Shown piece after piece: positions 19,462 to 28,994 of a stretch of DNA of 37,404 nucleotides. The notes under the pieces were generated by a model. The model saw nothing but the letters and a program-made list of their open reading frames with translations, searched no databases and had not been told where the DNA came from. The position numbers and the translations under genes were made by a program. How positions within the stretch are numbered: position 1 is the first letter of the stretch; the number at the start of each line of letters is the position of its first letter. The DNA lies in contig JALWZC010000065.1 of NCBI GenBank assembly GCA_027002875.1, forward strand, positions 22,965 through 60,368. Direction: 5' to 3'. The stretch comes from Desulfurococcales archaeon (GTDB taxonomy: Archaea > Thermoproteota > Thermoprotei_A > Sulfolobales > Desulfurococcaceae).

Positions 19462-20484
19462 TTAGGGGCTTGATCCGGGGGTGATCCGGTACTCTATGAG
19501 TACTATCCTATCCCCCTCTTCGACCTGGGTGTCTGGGTCTAGTGCTCCGATTATTTCTCCGGTTTTCCTTTTAACTATGATCGCTTTATAGCCTCGCTTA
19601 TTCTTCTCTGCTAGTTCTTCTTCTAGTTTTTTAATTGATGTTTTCTCCCTTGCTACTACTTCTATGAGGTCTAGTCTTCCACGCGCTGTTACTAGGTCTG
19701 ATAATACCTCGAGTACTGTTGGTTCAAATATTGCTGATGCAATAGTTCTGCCTAGTAGTCTTGTTGATACCGTGTATTCTACTCCCGCCTCTTTCAGTAA
19801 TTCCTCGGTTTTAGCGTTTGATACTACTGCGTATATTCTTGCTTTCCTATTCATGTGTTTTAATAGTAGTGCTGTATGTATCGTTTTACTATCGTCTCCT
19901 AGGCATAGGTATATGTGCTCGGCTCCTGCAACTCCGGCTTTTCTTAGTGAATCCTCCGATCCGGGATCTCCTATTAGGTAGTCTATATCAACTACTCCAC
20001 GGGGCTGTTTCTCGGTTAGCCATCCGACCTGATCCCCGAGATCATTTATTAATAGTTCATCGATTATTTCTCGGCATGCATCACTACTACCAATCACTAG
20101 TATCTTTTTCTTCTTAAGAGGCATCAACCCCATACTCCTCCTCATACTAGTTGAAAGGAACCAGTCTGCTATAACGGATACGGTCAGCGTATAGGCTAGT
20201 ATACCCATTAATGCCGCAAATCCCGCAACGATCCATCCCAGCCCTCTCACCGGAGTTATATCACCATAACCTATCGTAGCCATCGTTATAATACTCCAGT
20301 AAAGACTAGCAGCTAAATCAATATCGGGCCTCCCAGCAACAATGTGTTCACTATAATAGAATAAACCGGCATTCACCAGCCACATCGTTATGAAGAATAA
20401 TGCTACGTAGAAAACCCTTGTACGCGTAAGCCTCCTAAACAATCTACGCCTACGAATCAACCGGTAGATAATGAAGGAAACCAT
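19462..20484 (-). CDS. Potassium channel with RCK/TrkA-N and TrkA-C domains
   Basis: SIITMATIGYGDITP selectivity filter, ILVIGSSDACREIIDELL Rossmann-like region, C-terminal GDRIVLI. Confidence 0.92.
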   Translation of the reverse strand: MVSFIIYRLIRRRRLFRRLTRTRVFYVALFFITMWLVNAGLFYYSEHIVAGRPDIDLAASLYWSIITMATIGYGDITPVRGLGWIVAGFAALMGILAYTLTVSVIADWFLSTSMRRSMGLMPLKKKKILVIGSSDACREIIDELLINDLGDQVGWLTEKQPRGVVDIDYLIGDPGSEDSLRKAGVAGAEHIYLCLGDDSKTIHTALLLKHMNRKARIYAVVSNAKTEELLKEAGVEYTVSTRLLGRTIASAIFEPTVLEVLSDLVTARGRLDLIEVVAREKTSIKKLEEELAEKNKRGYKAIIVKRKTGEIIGALDPDTQVEEGDRIVLIEYRITPGSSP

Positions 20485-20676
20485 TTCCTAAATCCCCACA
20501 CTATTTTTCATTTTAATGCCGTATTAGGTGGGGTTAATTACATGTATCATTTTTATAAATGATGGATTAGTTGTACGCGTAGTAATGCATAGTATTTTAC
20601 GTGTTAACTTCACTGCTTATTGATCAGTGTGTTTCTATAGTCTACTCGTTGTATTGAATGCTATCTTAGCCGTTGT

Positions 20677-21069
20677 TCACGGTAGGACTAGGGTAGCTGG
20701 ATATTCTTCCCCGGTTACTGAGTGGAGTACGATTGAGACAAGTTGTCCGTGGACGAATGAATTATTGATAACTGGTTCCCTATAATAGGGTGAGGATTGA
20801 ACCGTGTTTTTCGAGTCGAGGGTAAAGGATAAATGGGCTTCACCGCCTGGTTCAATAGTTACTATACCACTAGCTGGATCTCTAAATGCCTTGTAACTGT
20901 AAGTTAAATAAGTGTTTCTCAATGATCCAGCTACTCTATTAATTATTATCTGATCAATCGTTACCGGCCTCGTACCCGTATTCATAATGGTCAGCGTTAT
21001 ATTCCACTGACTAGAACCCACATTATAACTGGCCATTACATTACGGATTTCAAGCTTAACCATAACCAT
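20677..21069 (-). CDS. Pilin-like extracellular domain lacking its N-terminal prepilin signal in this frame
   Basis: 130-aa ORF paralogous to the 21313-21780 pilin (WNITLTIMNTGTRPVTIDQIIINRVAGSL vs WTITITVKNTGTKPATIDNIFINNVPGTL; LVSIVLHSVTGEEYPATLVLP vs SVSIVIHTASGGQYPATVTLP). No hydrophobic N-terminus. Confidence 0.8.
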   Translation of the reverse strand: MVMVKLEIRNVMASYNVGSSQWNITLTIMNTGTRPVTIDQIIINRVAGSLRNTYLTYSYKAFRDPASGIVTIEPGGEAHLSFTLDSKNTVQSSPYYREPVINNSFVHGQLVSIVLHSVTGEEYPATLVLP

Positions 21070-21173
21070 CTCCCTTTAACACTATCCATTAACCAGAAAC
21101 CCATAGCCAAACTAATCATCAAAACAACAAATAAAACAATCACAAAGGAAACAACCGGATGAATACCCTTCAC
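21036..21173 (-). CDS. Out-of-frame N-terminal prepilin signal/TM fragment belonging to the 20677-21069 pilin-like gene
   Basis: Manual translation from GTG 21173: (M)KGIHPVVSFVIVLFVVLMISLAMGFWLMDSVKGRWLWLSLKSVM*; aligns with MKAISPVIATVIIVAVAIAISIAVALWITG of the intact paralogue. Below the ORF-track length cutoff. Confidence 0.75.
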   Translation of the reverse strand: MKGIHPVVSFVIVLFVVLMISLAMGFWLMDSVKGRWLWLSLKSVM

Positions 21174-21312
21174 AGCAACCACCACCAAATCTAGGAGTTG
21201 AGTTAAGTATAATATAACATAATATAACCAGGATATATTAGCAGGCTTTAATAAAAATAATCTGAATGATATAGCAAAGAGTAAAAAATGATAATATACT
21301 AGAAAACCAAGG

Positions 21313-21780
21313 TTATGGTAGAGTTACTGTTGCTGGATACTGTCCACCACTGGCTGTATGTATAACAATGCTTACACTCTGACCGCTGGTAAAGTTCGCA
21401 TTTACTATAGGATTGTGTCCAATGTTTCCGGTGGTGTCGGATGTTAGATAGAATGTTATGTGAGCTTCATCGCCTGGGTTTAACGTCCATGAGCCGGTAT
21501 CAATGTCAGCGTTTGCGAGAGTACCTGGGACATTATTTATGAAGATGTTGTCAATTGTTGCTGGCTTAGTTCCAGTGTTTTTGACTGTGATCGTTATAGT
21601 CCAGTATTTAGTACCGTCAGTAGCGGTGTTTACAGACGCGTATGCGTTTACTACTTCTAGTTTTTCTACGCCGGTGAATGACGACGTCATTCCGGTGATC
21701 CATAGTGCTACTGCGATGCTGATTGCGATTGCTACTGCTACAATGATTACCGTTGCTATTACTGGGGAGATTGCCTTCAT
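21313..21780 (-). CDS. Archaeal type IV pilin-like major subunit
   Basis: MKAISPVIATVIIVAVAIAISIAVALWITG prepilin-like N-terminus plus beta-rich head; own upstream intergenic region. Confidence 0.88.
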   Translation of the reverse strand: MKAISPVIATVIIVAVAIAISIAVALWITGMTSSFTGVEKLEVVNAYASVNTATDGTKYWTITITVKNTGTKPATIDNIFINNVPGTLANADIDTGSWTLNPGDEAHITFYLTSDTTGNIGHNPIVNANFTSGQSVSIVIHTASGGQYPATVTLP

Positions 21781-21913
21781 GCGTGCTCACCCTTCTTTGA
21801 AGGCGTTATTCCTTGTAATATTGTAATTGTGTGGATTATTTAAATGATTCGTTTATATTTCTCAAATAATAGTAGTAATTATATGGGATAGTGGATTGAT
21901 TAATAAACCCCGT

Positions 21914-23182
21914 TTACTGGTTTGTGAAGGTTACTTGTCCTGGGTCTCCTACTATGTAGTCGTTGAATACCCAGTCGTAATTGGTTGGGGCTGTATCGAA
22001 CATGTACGTGTATACTATTTGGATCGGGGTGGTCATGTAGATGCCGTCTATTGTAGCGTATAATAGTCCTCCAATGAAGAATGTCATCGTGTGTCTTGCA
22101 ATATAGGTGTTCGGGTCGTCTTCGCTGCAGGGCATCCTATAGGAGTCGTCCGCGTCTGGATCGCTTAGGGACATATTGTAGATCATGCTGTTTAGTATTA
22201 ATGCTATAACGTTTCTCTTCATTTCTGCTGCGTAATATAGTGTTGTTTCACCGTTTCCATGGTAGTATCCTGCTGTGCTTTTCAGCTTGATCGTTTCCAG
22301 TATTCCCGGAGCATATACCGTCTCACTCATCCTGTGGAACATTTTGCTGTAGAGTATTATTGTTATATTGCTTGGGTCTAGCATGTATGCTATCCTATTG
22401 TTTCCTATTGTTAAGTAGGCTGTAGTCTTAATTGGTAGGTATATCTCTGTGTCTCCCTCGACTCCTTCTTTGAAAACCGTCCTTATCTCGGCCTCGACTC
22501 GTTCGCTGAATCTCTTGTACCCGCTCCAAGGCGAGTAAACGTCTATTACTGCGTGTACTCCGACCCTATTGATCCCTATTGATCCATTTGTGGGGTTTGA
22601 TTGTAGATCTACGTAGTAGTATGCTAATACGTCTATTATCTGGATCCTATATCCCAGTGTTGATCTCTCTTCAACCCATCTCTGGAGGGTTGCCCATACC
22701 GTGTCGGAGAGCACTGCTGATGCAGTTGTTGATGCTTTATGGATAGCGTCTATAAACTGTGTTCTACTCATATTGTATCCTTCTAGGTTTTTCTTGTACA
22801 GGTCATCTGGATCGTTTGTTTGACAGTATATCGTTGTGCTCGAGTACCTGCTGTACTTATAGTATATGTAGCTGTTGGTATCCCATCCATACCTGGATTC
22901 TCTCACTATTACCCTATTGGGGTCTTCGCTGAATCCCTGATCGGTGTATAGTGTTTTGAATGTTTGGTTAAAGGCTTCTGCTGCTTTTTGACTTCCCTCC
23001 ATTAGGCTGGTTAGTAGTACTGATTTTATTTCTTCTTCGAATATCCACCATTCGCTTGTTGATTTCGGCCCGGACGATATATTTGTATTATAGGTTACGA
23101 TCATAGTGGTAAAATATATTGTTGCAAGCACTAACATTAATACCAGTACCAACGCTATTATCAAGGGTATGATCGATTTCAC
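21914..23182 (-). CDS. Membrane-anchored pilus-locus protein (pilin-like N-terminal TM, large extracellular domain)
   Basis: MKSIIPLIIALVLVLMLVLATIYFTTM then a 390-aa soluble region; 4-nt overlap with the preceding gene. Confidence 0.75.
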   Translation of the reverse strand: MKSIIPLIIALVLVLMLVLATIYFTTMIVTYNTNISSGPKSTSEWWIFEEEIKSVLLTSLMEGSQKAAEAFNQTFKTLYTDQGFSEDPNRVIVRESRYGWDTNSYIYYKYSRYSSTTIYCQTNDPDDLYKKNLEGYNMSRTQFIDAIHKASTTASAVLSDTVWATLQRWVEERSTLGYRIQIIDVLAYYYVDLQSNPTNGSIGINRVGVHAVIDVYSPWSGYKRFSERVEAEIRTVFKEGVEGDTEIYLPIKTTAYLTIGNNRIAYMLDPSNITIILYSKMFHRMSETVYAPGILETIKLKSTAGYYHGNGETTLYYAAEMKRNVIALILNSMIYNMSLSDPDADDSYRMPCSEDDPNTYIARHTMTFFIGGLLYATIDGIYMTTPIQIVYTYMFDTAPTNYDWVFNDYIVGDPGQVTFTNQ

Positions 23183-23571
23183 CTATAGCCCACCACGATC
23201 GTATATGTGTATAGATATGCATCCCTAGTTGAAACGGAGTAGCTATACGTCCTGATATTCATGCTGCCCGGGCTTACCCCTACCTCGCTAATCTCATAGT
23301 AATCCCTAGAAATAACACGGCCCGTCAACAAGTCGTACACCGTTATATTCACCTTAACATACGATGCCCCCGTCTTATCGGCTATTGTCTCAGCTAGGGA
23401 TTTCGCATCCCATTGGGCTTTCGAGGTTAGTATATCGTATATGGTGTTCTTGTATGCTACTAGGTGATAACTACTAGTGTAGGAGTATATTCCGAGATAA
23501 AGTATTATGACTGCTAATGATAATAGGCTCGCCGCTATAAAGGCTGATATTAGTACGCCTTGAGCCTTCAA
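23179..23571 (-). CDS. Minor pilin-like protein
   Basis: 130 aa; MKAQGVLISAFIAASLLSLAVIILYLGIYSY N-terminal helix and short head. Confidence 0.75.
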   Translation of the reverse strand: MKAQGVLISAFIAASLLSLAVIILYLGIYSYTSSYHLVAYKNTIYDILTSKAQWDAKSLAETIADKTGASYVKVNITVYDLLTGRVISRDYYEISEVGVSPGSMNIRTYSYSVSTRDAYLYTYTIVVGYR

Positions 23572-23574
23572 GGC

Positions 23575-24726
23575 TTACTTCCTCCAGACTATTAATAATA
23601 TGTTGTAGTCAAACATTCCGATCCTCATATAGCTCTTCACCGTTAACACCGAGGTTGAAGGTACAGATTCCTCGCCAAGTATTATTGTTCCCCGGTACAC
23701 TGGGACATACACCCTATTGTTATAGTAGTCGTTTATTCTTAGTAGGAGTGCATTGTATATTGGGTAGTATATCGTGTTCACTGTTGAAACCGGCTGCCCG
23801 TCTGTTTCGTCTATCAATCTACACGTGTAGTATATGTCGTCGTAGCATTCATACCATCTAGTCGATGGAGTATCTACTCTAAGCTCTTTAACCTGGTATT
23901 CGTTATAGTTGCTCCACTGGTTTGATCCCTGGGTGTCTAGTATGTATTGTATGTTTGTCTTGTTAAGATGTACTTCTTTTTCCTGGTAGTAGGGGTATAA
24001 TATTGTTTCGTAGATTATCTCGAAGTATTTATGTGAGTAGTACTGGTATTTCTGTGTTGCAGCGTTGTAGTACGTTATACTAGTGTTTAGCGCGTAGTAT
24101 CCGTATAGGTTCATGGGTGTTAACTGTATCGTTGAATTTATGAATACCGTTAGGCTACCGGTGTTTAGCACGTATCCTTTATATATGTTGTCGCTGAACC
24201 AGTATCCTATATATCTACTAGTCCTCGACTCCAGGATCGCGATTAATGCGTCTACATCATGTATACTATGTGTTAGGCTTGATGATGATATTACATAGTA
24301 GTATTCGCCATTAATCGATTCATCAGGCGATTGCTTATCGATTTGCTGAGTTAGGCCATCATTATAGTATACTAGGAGATGTAATGGATAATTATCTAGT
24401 GTTTCTACGATTATCTTGTTCGTTGTATAGTTTACGGTTATTCTCCTAACGCTTGAATAAATTATTACCCTGTAGCCGTATCCGCTTATTATTTCCTCCC
24501 CGATCTTATCCCTAATTATCGCGTCAAGATCTATTAGTTCCGGCGTTAAGTTCCCATGACTATACTCGTAATTTATCACTTGCTTAACAGTACTCAGTAG
24601 GAAGTCCTGGAACCTTGCAACGGGCATTTGCGGCTTAACAGTGTAGTAGCTTTGTACGACGATGTTGAATAATGGTATGAATGATACTAGTATTATGAAT
24701 GCTAGGATGTACTCAATCACTCTCAC
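23575..24726 (-). CDS. Pilus-locus membrane-anchored protein
   Basis: 383 aa; MRVIEYILAFIILVSFIPLFNIVVQSYY N-terminal helix; overlaps the preceding gene by 4 nt. Confidence 0.75.
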   Translation of the reverse strand: MRVIEYILAFIILVSFIPLFNIVVQSYYTVKPQMPVARFQDFLLSTVKQVINYEYSHGNLTPELIDLDAIIRDKIGEEIISGYGYRVIIYSSVRRITVNYTTNKIIVETLDNYPLHLLVYYNDGLTQQIDKQSPDESINGEYYYVISSSSLTHSIHDVDALIAILESRTSRYIGYWFSDNIYKGYVLNTGSLTVFINSTIQLTPMNLYGYYALNTSITYYNAATQKYQYYSHKYFEIIYETILYPYYQEKEVHLNKTNIQYILDTQGSNQWSNYNEYQVKELRVDTPSTRWYECYDDIYYTCRLIDETDGQPVSTVNTIYYPIYNALLLRINDYYNNRVYVPVYRGTIILGEESVPSTSVLTVKSYMRIGMFDYNILLIVWRK

Positions 24727-27182
24727 GGATACCTCTCACCACCGATCAACGCTACGATTACGTACTGGTTATCCTGAGTAACAACTAGTGCTAAGTCTAC
24801 TAGTAGAGTGCTCGAGAATACTATGTAGTTTCCAGTCGTATACTCTATTACCGGTACCGATGGGGTGGCTAGGTGTTCTATTGCACTATACTGCGGCTCT
24901 ACACTCGGCTCTGGGTATACGAATGGCCGAATCCTAATCCATGAGTAAAACGTATAAGCTGTTTCTTCGTTTTCATTGTTGAGCTTAGCTGCTCCGAAGG
25001 ATGCATAGTATGAGCCTGTTGATGGAAACTCTACTTCTCCACTGGCTATTCTTGAATACGTAGTATTGTATATAACGTAGTATGATTTATCACCGTATAA
25101 GCCTACACCCAGTATTACCGGCGTATCAGGGTATGCTGCTGTAAGTGGTGTTTCTTGTAGTTGTGAAGCGTCTGGGTTGTAGACCGCATCCCAGGTTAGC
25201 CCGTTTGTATCTGAGACTGCGTCTAAACTAGTCATTACCGATATGTCCGGGCTCCAGGGCTCAACGTTGATAGTTAATATGCTCCCACCGGGTATTGGAT
25301 AGTTTACTTTAAAGTAGTATACTAGGTTTCCATAGCGATCCCTCACCTCTATGTAGAGTGGGCCTTTCGTGCCTATTATTGGACTTGTTGTTACATCAAT
25401 GTATGCTATACCATTACTCTGAGCTATCGCGCTATAGTACTCGCCTGTTCCAGAATCGTATATTGTGATATTCCATCCCGGCGATAATCCTTTGACATAG
25501 ATTATTCCCGGATCAAGGTATGTTGTACCAATGAGGTTTCTAAGCTCCCTCCGATCATACCTAGCAGATACTAGGTCTTGGAAATAAGATGATGTTATAT
25601 ATCCGTAATCGGTATATGCATAGTATCCTATATAGTCGGGCTCAAACCTACCAACCTGTGTTCCGCGGAGGGTTTTCGACAATAACTTGTTCCCGTATTC
25701 ATCGTATACCTCGATCCTCCACCGAGCGTTTGATCTTCCGGGAGTCTTAGCTGTTACCTTAATGTATAGCCAGCCCTCATAGCCTATGCCTTGATAGTCC
25801 CGATTTCTCTTCAATACTTGTGATGATAGATCAGGGAAATACGTTTTCACAAGATATATCCTCCCATACGTATCCTCGTATACTCCGAAGCCTATAGAGC
25901 TCGTCGAGTAACTATCGATGTATGGGTTGTCCGCAAACACGATCCCCCTGATCACATCGTCCGGTTTAACATAAACTTTCACGATTACACTGATGCCTTC
26001 GCGGCCGGGGCGTGAATCATATTGGGCGTTCTGCCTCATTATTGCGGCAGCATTATAATAGTTATATGGAGGCCATCCAACCACTAGATCCGTATTGTTC
26101 CCCCTGAGAACGGTTGTCGAGGAATTACCGTTTCCTATTGTAGCGATGTCCCAGTCGCCCCATACTACTGTATAATCGGATAGGCTAGTGTTCTGATCGT
26201 ATTCTTGATATAATCCTGGTTCTAGGAGGTACGTGAATCCTGCCCCGCTACTGGTTGAATTGTACCATGAAAGCCTTACTACGTGTGTATTTATAGGTAT
26301 AGGTGTAAGGGGGGCTGTTAACGCTTCAGCGATCCATCCATGCTCGCCGGGGGTTATGTTGTATGTTTTAGTAGTATATATGTTTAGGTATGCGTTGTTG
26401 TAACGGCTTTGGAGATCAATTATTAGTTCTAATCCATTATATTCTACGTCATCATATGTCAATGTGTATGGGCTACTACTATAAGTTGCATGTAAATCGT
26501 ATAGGTGCCAGTTTCCATTGTTTAATAATTGATCTATTGAAGTATACTGTGAAAGGTCTTCGTATAATGGAAATATTGCTGTTGTTCCCTCATATGATGC
26601 CTCGGGCTGTCCCCAGTATGCATAAATAATCTTTGATGAATTAGCTGTTAAACTAGGTATTTTTACCCAGGCAATTGCTACCCCTCTGTTGTTATCCCAG
26701 TATTCTATCCAGTAGTCTAGCCTTGTCCGTCCATCGCTGTCCGTGAATCTTAGGTCGTTTAGGGTCGGCTTGTATATTGTTCCTTGATAATTACAATACA
26801 TATTGTTTATATCTAGGATTATCCTTACCGGGTAGTTTTCGAGGCTAGACCCCGATCTCTCGGTTACCGTGATAGGCATTCTACAAGTCCATTCAAGCCC
26901 GTTTTCAACGTATCCCTGTCCCGGAAGGAACCCTGTTAAACCCGTTTCTTGTATTAAACGACCTTTACCTATTAATGCCCTCGGTGAACCATCGCTTTTC
27001 GGGGGTAGGGCGAGGGCGTAGCTGTAAATGTTTCTTCCAGGTATCGAGGCTACGACGTATATTGCATAGGGACTGTAGTCTGGATCTTTCCGTATATCGG
27101 GGAATTTTCCAGCTAGCTGCGCCCCATACCCAATATATATGTTATAATATGTACGACTAGCTATTTCCACGGGGTTATTCAT
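24723..27182 (-). CDS. Large extracellular protein with DUF2341-like domain (candidate tip or surface adhesin); N-terminal anchor is separated by an in-frame TGA
   Basis: 819-aa ORF; CRMPITVTERSGSSLENYPVRIILDIN...LRFTDSDGRTRLDYWIEYWDNNRGVAIAWVKIPSLTANSSKIIYAYWGQPEA is DUF2341-like. No signal peptide or TM at its own start. Confidence 0.85.
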   Translation of the reverse strand: MNNPVEIASRTYYNIYIGYGAQLAGKFPDIRKDPDYSPYAIYVVASIPGRNIYSYALALPPKSDGSPRALIGKGRLIQETGLTGFLPGQGYVENGLEWTCRMPITVTERSGSSLENYPVRIILDINNMYCNYQGTIYKPTLNDLRFTDSDGRTRLDYWIEYWDNNRGVAIAWVKIPSLTANSSKIIYAYWGQPEASYEGTTAIFPLYEDLSQYTSIDQLLNNGNWHLYDLHATYSSSPYTLTYDDVEYNGLELIIDLQSRYNNAYLNIYTTKTYNITPGEHGWIAEALTAPLTPIPINTHVVRLSWYNSTSSGAGFTYLLEPGLYQEYDQNTSLSDYTVVWGDWDIATIGNGNSSTTVLRGNNTDLVVGWPPYNYYNAAAIMRQNAQYDSRPGREGISVIVKVYVKPDDVIRGIVFADNPYIDSYSTSSIGFGVYEDTYGRIYLVKTYFPDLSSQVLKRNRDYQGIGYEGWLYIKVTAKTPGRSNARWRIEVYDEYGNKLLSKTLRGTQVGRFEPDYIGYYAYTDYGYITSSYFQDLVSARYDRRELRNLIGTTYLDPGIIYVKGLSPGWNITIYDSGTGEYYSAIAQSNGIAYIDVTTSPIIGTKGPLYIEVRDRYGNLVYYFKVNYPIPGGSILTINVEPWSPDISVMTSLDAVSDTNGLTWDAVYNPDASQLQETPLTAAYPDTPVILGVGLYGDKSYYVIYNTTYSRIASGEVEFPSTGSYYASFGAAKLNNENEETAYTFYSWIRIRPFVYPEPSVEPQYSAIEHLATPSVPVIEYTTGNYIVFSSTLLVDLALVVTQDNQYVIVALIGGERYP

Positions 27183-27215
27183 TTTATAAATTGTACCGTT
27201 AAATCCGCTATAGTA

Positions 27216-27383
27216 TCATGATCTAATGGTTAAAGCGTAGTCTTCGGCAATAGTTTTCAAAATGTGTTTAAAGTTGCTATTTGTCATTATTGACACATTT
27301 ATATATGTATAACTAATAATGCCGGTTAAAACGATTATTAAGGCAACTGTTCCTATTATATGGGTAATTGTTACCGAGACCAT
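27216..27383 (-). CDS. Short N-terminal TM fragment in frame with the DUF2341-like ORF, ended by TGA
   Basis: Manual translation: MVSVTITHIIGTVALIIVLTGIISYTYINVSIMTNSNFKHILKTIAEDYALTIRS* (TGA = revcomp of 27216-27218), then in the same frame YYSGFNGTIYK-MNNPVEIASRTYYNIYIGYG...; ATG lies just after the upstream gene's TAA. Confidence 0.8.
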   Translation of the reverse strand: MVSVTITHIIGTVALIIVLTGIISYTYINVSIMTNSNFKHILKTIAEDYALTIRS

Positions 27384-27384
27384 T

Positions 27385-28167
27385 TTAGGTCATCTCCACC
27401 CCTAAGTTATATACTATTACGTCCAAGTATATTGGTAACTCTAATCCTAGATCCTTATAGTTGATTTCTGTAATGTTGCCGTTCTGGTTAAACCTTATGT
27501 CAAGACTCATAACGTTATCGTAGCTGACTAATAGCGGTGTTGACCGGAAGTAGTAGCGCAGAGTATGTATTTTCCCGTATCCCTTGAAGGATGCTATCGG
27601 CGTTATATTTATGAAGAAAACCCGTACGTAGTAAACAGTAGTGTTATCCCGTAAAATCCTCGTCTTGTATAGTAGGATGCGGCACGTATCTAGTCTTATA
27701 TATGTTGATCCTTCCTGGTAGTATTCTACAACTCTCGGCATTAGACGTGTATCGTTGACTATTAGTGCATTGATGCCGTATACTATTCTCTTCGAGGTAA
27801 TTATCGCGGTATCGATCTTGCTATAGATAGCGGTACATGGTAGTTCGTATTCAATAGTATTATTAACCACGATCGTAATAGAGCCGTACTTCATCCATCC
27901 AATACCCATGCGTATACCCGGGTAGGAGATAGTATATGTTCCACCACTCAACGGATTAACTATTTCGGGGATATTCTGAGCTGATGACTGGAACAACTGT
28001 CTAACGTAGAAATACTCTGTGGAAGAAACCCCGCTGGTAGCACTATGTAATACGTAAACAGACATAAATAATGCTAGGGCTACTAGTATTGAGTATATTA
28101 TTATTGTAGAAATAGCCTCCGATAGAGCCCTCAAAACTATCACTCTAATAGTTTTAGTATAGCTCAT
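27385..28167 (-). CDS. Pilin-like membrane-anchored protein
   Basis: 260 aa; RALSEAISTIIIYSILVALALFMSVYVL N-terminal helix; beta-rich head. Confidence 0.75.
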   Translation of the reverse strand: MSYTKTIRVIVLRALSEAISTIIIYSILVALALFMSVYVLHSATSGVSSTEYFYVRQLFQSSAQNIPEIVNPLSGGTYTISYPGIRMGIGWMKYGSITIVVNNTIEYELPCTAIYSKIDTAIITSKRIVYGINALIVNDTRLMPRVVEYYQEGSTYIRLDTCRILLYKTRILRDNTTVYYVRVFFINITPIASFKGYGKIHTLRYYFRSTPLLVSYDNVMSLDIRFNQNGNITEINYKDLGLELPIYLDVIVYNLGVEMT

Positions 28168-28193
28168 TCCTTTATATTGGTATTCATAGGAGC

Positions 28194-28964
28194 CTAATAT
28201 AGTTCGAAGTGGATATCGTAGACTAGTACTTCAAGCCTAAAACTACTTATACCTGCTGGATCTACTCCTACGCTTCTAAGCAGGTCGTCCGATGAAGCTA
28301 TGAATTCACCGTTTCTATATATGCGGAAATATGTTGTGTTTTCTATTGTTGTAGTGATTGTTGTGTTTATCTTAGAGTATACTCTGAGTATGTATTGTCC
28401 ATGTATTACTGGTTTAACTATTCTTACAAGTGCGAGTCTTATTACTAGTGAGCTAGTATTTACCGTGTTTATCCGAAATATATTATAATATATTTTGTTC
28501 ATGGATAATTCGATTACTGAGCCTATGTTTGTATTGTATTCTACGATGAATGGTACTTGATCAGTCCTATTAACTATTAATTGTTCCTCGTCTCCATATA
28601 TAACGTTCCTGCCCTTCAATATCACGTTGCTTGAGCGGCCGTATATCGTGTAGAAGGAGTCAATTGATATGTTTTGATGGATACCTCCGTATTGTGTTAT
28701 TGATATTGTTATAACCGTGTTTAACCTCTTGTAGCCGATTCCTATACTCTTATAGTTTAAGTGGTAGGTTACGACTGCGCCGCGGAGTATGTCGTCTAGT
28801 TTTGCTGTAGCGATGTCTTTGAGCATCGATTTTACCTGTCCATATTCTAGCACTGTTCTTGTAGTAGTTGTTGTATACATTGTTGTATAGAATAAAGCTG
28901 CTGAAACTGCTAATACTACGGCTACCAATATTATCAGCGATATTGATTCACTTATTCCCCTCAT
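28194..28964 (-). CDS. Pilin-like membrane-anchored protein
   Basis: 256 aa; MRGISESISLIILVAVVLAVSAALFYTTM prepilin-like N-terminus. Confidence 0.78.
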   Translation of the reverse strand: MRGISESISLIILVAVVLAVSAALFYTTMYTTTTTRTVLEYGQVKSMLKDIATAKLDDILRGAVVTYHLNYKSIGIGYKRLNTVITISITQYGGIHQNISIDSFYTIYGRSSNVILKGRNVIYGDEEQLIVNRTDQVPFIVEYNTNIGSVIELSMNKIYYNIFRINTVNTSSLVIRLALVRIVKPVIHGQYILRVYSKINTTITTTIENTTYFRIYRNGEFIASSDDLLRSVGVDPAGISSFRLEVLVYDIHFELY

Positions 28965-28994
28965 CCATTTATTCCGCCTCTCTCAACCATTTTG

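Noticed and set aside
21070-21080. Classic -1 slippery heptamer explaining the pilin frameshift
   Set aside because: The frame is GTT AAA GGG AGA; re-pairing in -1 would be poor (AAA to TAA, GGG to AGG), so it does not fit X_XXY_YYZ. A one-base indel in the G run is simpler.
22560-22590. Direct repeat CTATTGATCC x2
   Set aside because: Lies inside a coding region and encodes ordinary residues (SIGINR context); only two copies.
27216-27218. TGA as a selenocysteine codon
   Set aside because: No SECIS-like structure was recognised, no redox context around the codon, and Sec decoding is not expected in crenarchaea; a Trp/Arg-type substitution or error is simpler.
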